A model generated the notes under the pieces. It did not search any database. It had not been told where the DNA came from and saw nothing but the letters and a program-made list of their open reading frames with translations. Both the position numbers and the translations under genes were made by a program. A DNA stretch of 6,946 nucleotides from Spirochaetes bacterium RBG_16_67_19 (GTDB lineage: Bacteria; Spirochaetota; Spirochaetia; SZUA-6; DRHE01). Below, in pieces: positions 6,221 through 6,946 of this stretch. The first letter of the stretch is position 1, and every line of letters begins with the position of its first letter. The stretch lies in NCBI GenBank assembly GCA_001829505.1, contig MIBK01000012.1, forward strand, positions 6,650 through 13,595, in the 5' to 3' direction.

Positions 6221-6811
6221 ATGTTGATCATCCCTGTTTTGTTCGCTTCCTGCGCCACGAACAGGCCGGTCGTGGCGCGACGGCCAGCGGAGGAAAGCGT
6301 CATCCCCGGCGTGCCGGTTCCCATTGGCAGCCTGGAGCAGAGCCAGTTCGATGGGGGGGGCGGAGTCCTCATGGCCTTTTATGCCCACCCCCGGAGTAGA
6401 AGCGCAGCACTTCCTCGCCCTCCGGGAGCCTCAATAGGAGAATCCTTCCTCGTCGAGGAAGTGACGACTATGTTGCGGAATAACAGGTTCACCCCGTACT
6501 GTTTGGCGGCGAAAGGGATGACTCCTACTTCGCCGCCACCCAACGCCCCCAGCCACGCGGACCTTTCGATCCTGACCGCTTCTGCGCGCGGCTGTTCGAG
6601 GAGATCATCGTCAACGAGAACCCCGAGACGGTGGCGGCGGTGCTCGTGGAGCCGATCTGCAACACCGGCGGGATCGTCAAGACCGGGGACATGTTCGCTG
6701 CGAAGGCCTTCACAGCCATGTGCAATGGCGGTGATCGCCCGCGGCGAGCTGGACTATTCCACGGGCAGCACCATCGAAGTCGGCGGGGGCCTGGGCCTGC
6801 GGAGGTTGTGA
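6221..6811 (+). CDS. Putative lipoprotein-leader ORF, probably chimeric or broken
   Basis: From ATG 6221 the frame stays open for 196 aa. The start reads MLIIPVLFASCATNRPVV, a hydrophobic stretch ending in a lipobox-like FASC. A TTG at 6206 would give a fuller leader, MQKLIMLIIPVLFASC, with a positive N-region, but would make the mRNA nearly leaderless. A good promoter lies immediately upstream; no Shine-Dalgarno is seen. The next part (ESVIPGVPVPIGSLEQ) is plausible protein, but after a G8 run (6353-6360) the sequence becomes low in protein character. From ~6541 it is the wrong frame of an aminotransferase fragment, and the last ~29 residues are an SDR C-terminus that happens to be in frame. 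Most likely only about the first 45 codons belong to the original gene. One fewer G in the run would give a 71-aa product ending at a TAG near 6434. Function unknown. Confidence 0.3.
   Translation: MLIIPVLFASCATNRPVVARRPAEESVIPGVPVPIGSLEQSQFDGGGGVLMAFYAHPRSRSAALPRPPGASIGESFLVEEVTTMLRNNRFTPYCLAAKGMTPTSPPPNAPSHADLSILTASARGCSRRSSSTRTPRRWRRCSWSRSATPAGSSRPGTCSLRRPSQPCAMAVIARGELDYSTGSTIEVGGGLGLRRL
6408..6463. repeat. Cluster of inverted and direct CTTCCTCG repeats
   Basis: CACTTCCTCG (6408-6417) is repeated as CTTCCTCG (6445-6452) and in inverted form as CGAGGAAGTG (6454-6463). The last two make a palindrome with 8-bp arms around a single T (6453). The outer copies form a 10-bp stem enclosing 36 nt. 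No T-tract follows. It lies between the lipoprotein-like leader and the aminotransferase fragment; role unknown. Confidence 0.45.
6541..6698 (+). pseudogene. Class III (PLP-dependent) aminotransferase fragment
   Basis: In one frame the translation reads FDPDRFCARLFEEIIV, then NPETVAAVLVEPICNTGGIV. This is the central segment of class III aminotransferases (ornithine/GABA/beta-alanine type), where the E-P-x-x-x-x-G-G-x block precedes the PLP-binding Asp. The frame is closed by TAA at 6481-6483 upstream and shows no family resemblance after about KTGDMF (6698). There is no N-terminal domain, PLP-site Asp or Schiff-base Lys anywhere in the window. It is therefore an internal remnant of a gene about 1.3 kb long, or one side of a misjoined sequence. 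Recognition is from motif pattern only. Confidence 0.6.
6722..6811 (+). pseudogene. C-terminal remnant of a short-chain dehydrogenase/reductase (SDR)
   Basis: The last codons before TGA (6809-6811) read AMAVIARGELDYSTGSTIEV then GGGLGLRRL. This is the terminal block of classical SDRs (usually ...ARGDLPYxTGxxIxVDGGLxxxRL in the 3-ketoacyl reductase/sugar dehydrogenase type), with Gly in place of the common Asp before GG. No Rossmann GxxxGxG or YxxxK catalytic motif is present upstream; the preceding ~25 nt and beyond belong to other material. It lies 6 nt before the SMP-30-like start, an operon-like spacing that suggests an intact SDR gene once preceded the lactonase. Confidence 0.6.
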
Positions 6812-6817
6812 AGAGGC

Positions 6818-6946
6818 ATGCTGAAAATCGAGTGCGTGTATCCCGGCATCTGCCACCTGGGTGAGGGGCCTTCTTGGCACGCCGGGCAGCGCCGGCTGTA
6901 CTGGACGGACATCTACGCGCGGCGGCTCTGGGTGCACGACCCGGAT
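6818..6946 (+). CDS. SMP-30/gluconolactonase/LRE-family protein, N-terminus (3' end outside the window)
   Basis: 43 codons from ATG 6818 to the window edge, open throughout. The sequence shows the N-terminal hallmark of SMP-30/regucalcin-like six-bladed propellers: LGEGPSWH, where Glu16 corresponds to the metal-ligand Glu of the family, followed by RRLYWTDIYARRLWVHDP, the first blade. Members are metal-dependent lactonases that open sugar lactones such as gluconolactone or xylonolactone. GGAGG (6801-6805) lies 12 nt upstream and AGAGG directly before the ATG, so the ribosome site is imperfectly spaced. Preceded at 6 nt by an SDR C-terminus, which fits a dehydrogenase-lactonase step order for an aldose or related sugar. 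Substrate cannot be told from the N-terminus. Confidence 0.88.
   Translation, partial: MLKIECVYPGICHLGEGPSWHAGQRRLYWTDIYARRLWVHDPD

Noticed and set aside
6525..6725. Minus-strand short open frame opposite the aminotransferase remnant.
   Set aside because: It has no motif, while the + strand frame shows clear aminotransferase sequence.
1..6946. tRNA, rRNA, CRISPR arrays, IS ends or att sites.
   Set aside because: No cloverleaf-like segment, regularly spaced repeat, transposase motif or terminal repeat pair was seen on either strand.

Overview
The window is GC-rich (roughly two thirds G+C by eye), densely coding bacterial DNA with long spurious open frames on the antisense strands. The organism cannot be named. 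The gene set fits a GC-rich Gram-negative-type bacterium, and the one clear promoter is of sigma70 type (TTGACA, 17 nt, TACCAT).

Region 1 (1-4288, + strand) is a tightly coupled three-gene operon: the 3' three quarters of prkA (AAA+ serine protein kinase), a YeaH/YhbH-family (DUF444) VWA-like protein, and a SpoVR-family protein. prkA and the yeaH-like gene are 3 nt apart, and the yeaH-like and spoVR-like genes overlap by ATGA. This trio is a widely conserved stress, stationary-phase or sporulation-associated module whose biochemistry is still poorly defined. The notable local feature is a segment in the YeaH-like protein (residues ~170-206) that reads like the UBA-like N-terminal domain of elongation factor EF-Ts.

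Region 2 (4248-6094, - strand) converges on the operon. It holds a two-gene unit: a peroxiredoxin-like/thioredoxin-fold protein (CNHC active site), followed 5 nt later by a 12-TM MFS transporter. The transporter's 3' end overlaps the end of spoVR by 41 nt, so the two operons have no intergenic terminator space between them.

Region 3 (6095-6817) is different in texture. It carries a 10-bp inverted repeat containing a perfect 12-bp palindrome, then a strong sigma70-like promoter on the + strand, then a short ORF beginning with a lipoprotein-type signal and running through a G8 tract. After that come out-of-context fragments of a class III aminotransferase and of a short-chain dehydrogenase. This looks like a decayed, mosaic (or misassembled) junction.

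Region 4 (6818-6946, + strand) is the intact N-terminus of an SMP-30/gluconolactonase-family protein, cut by the window edge. With the SDR tail directly before it, it suggests that a sugar or organic-acid catabolic cluster continues to the right.
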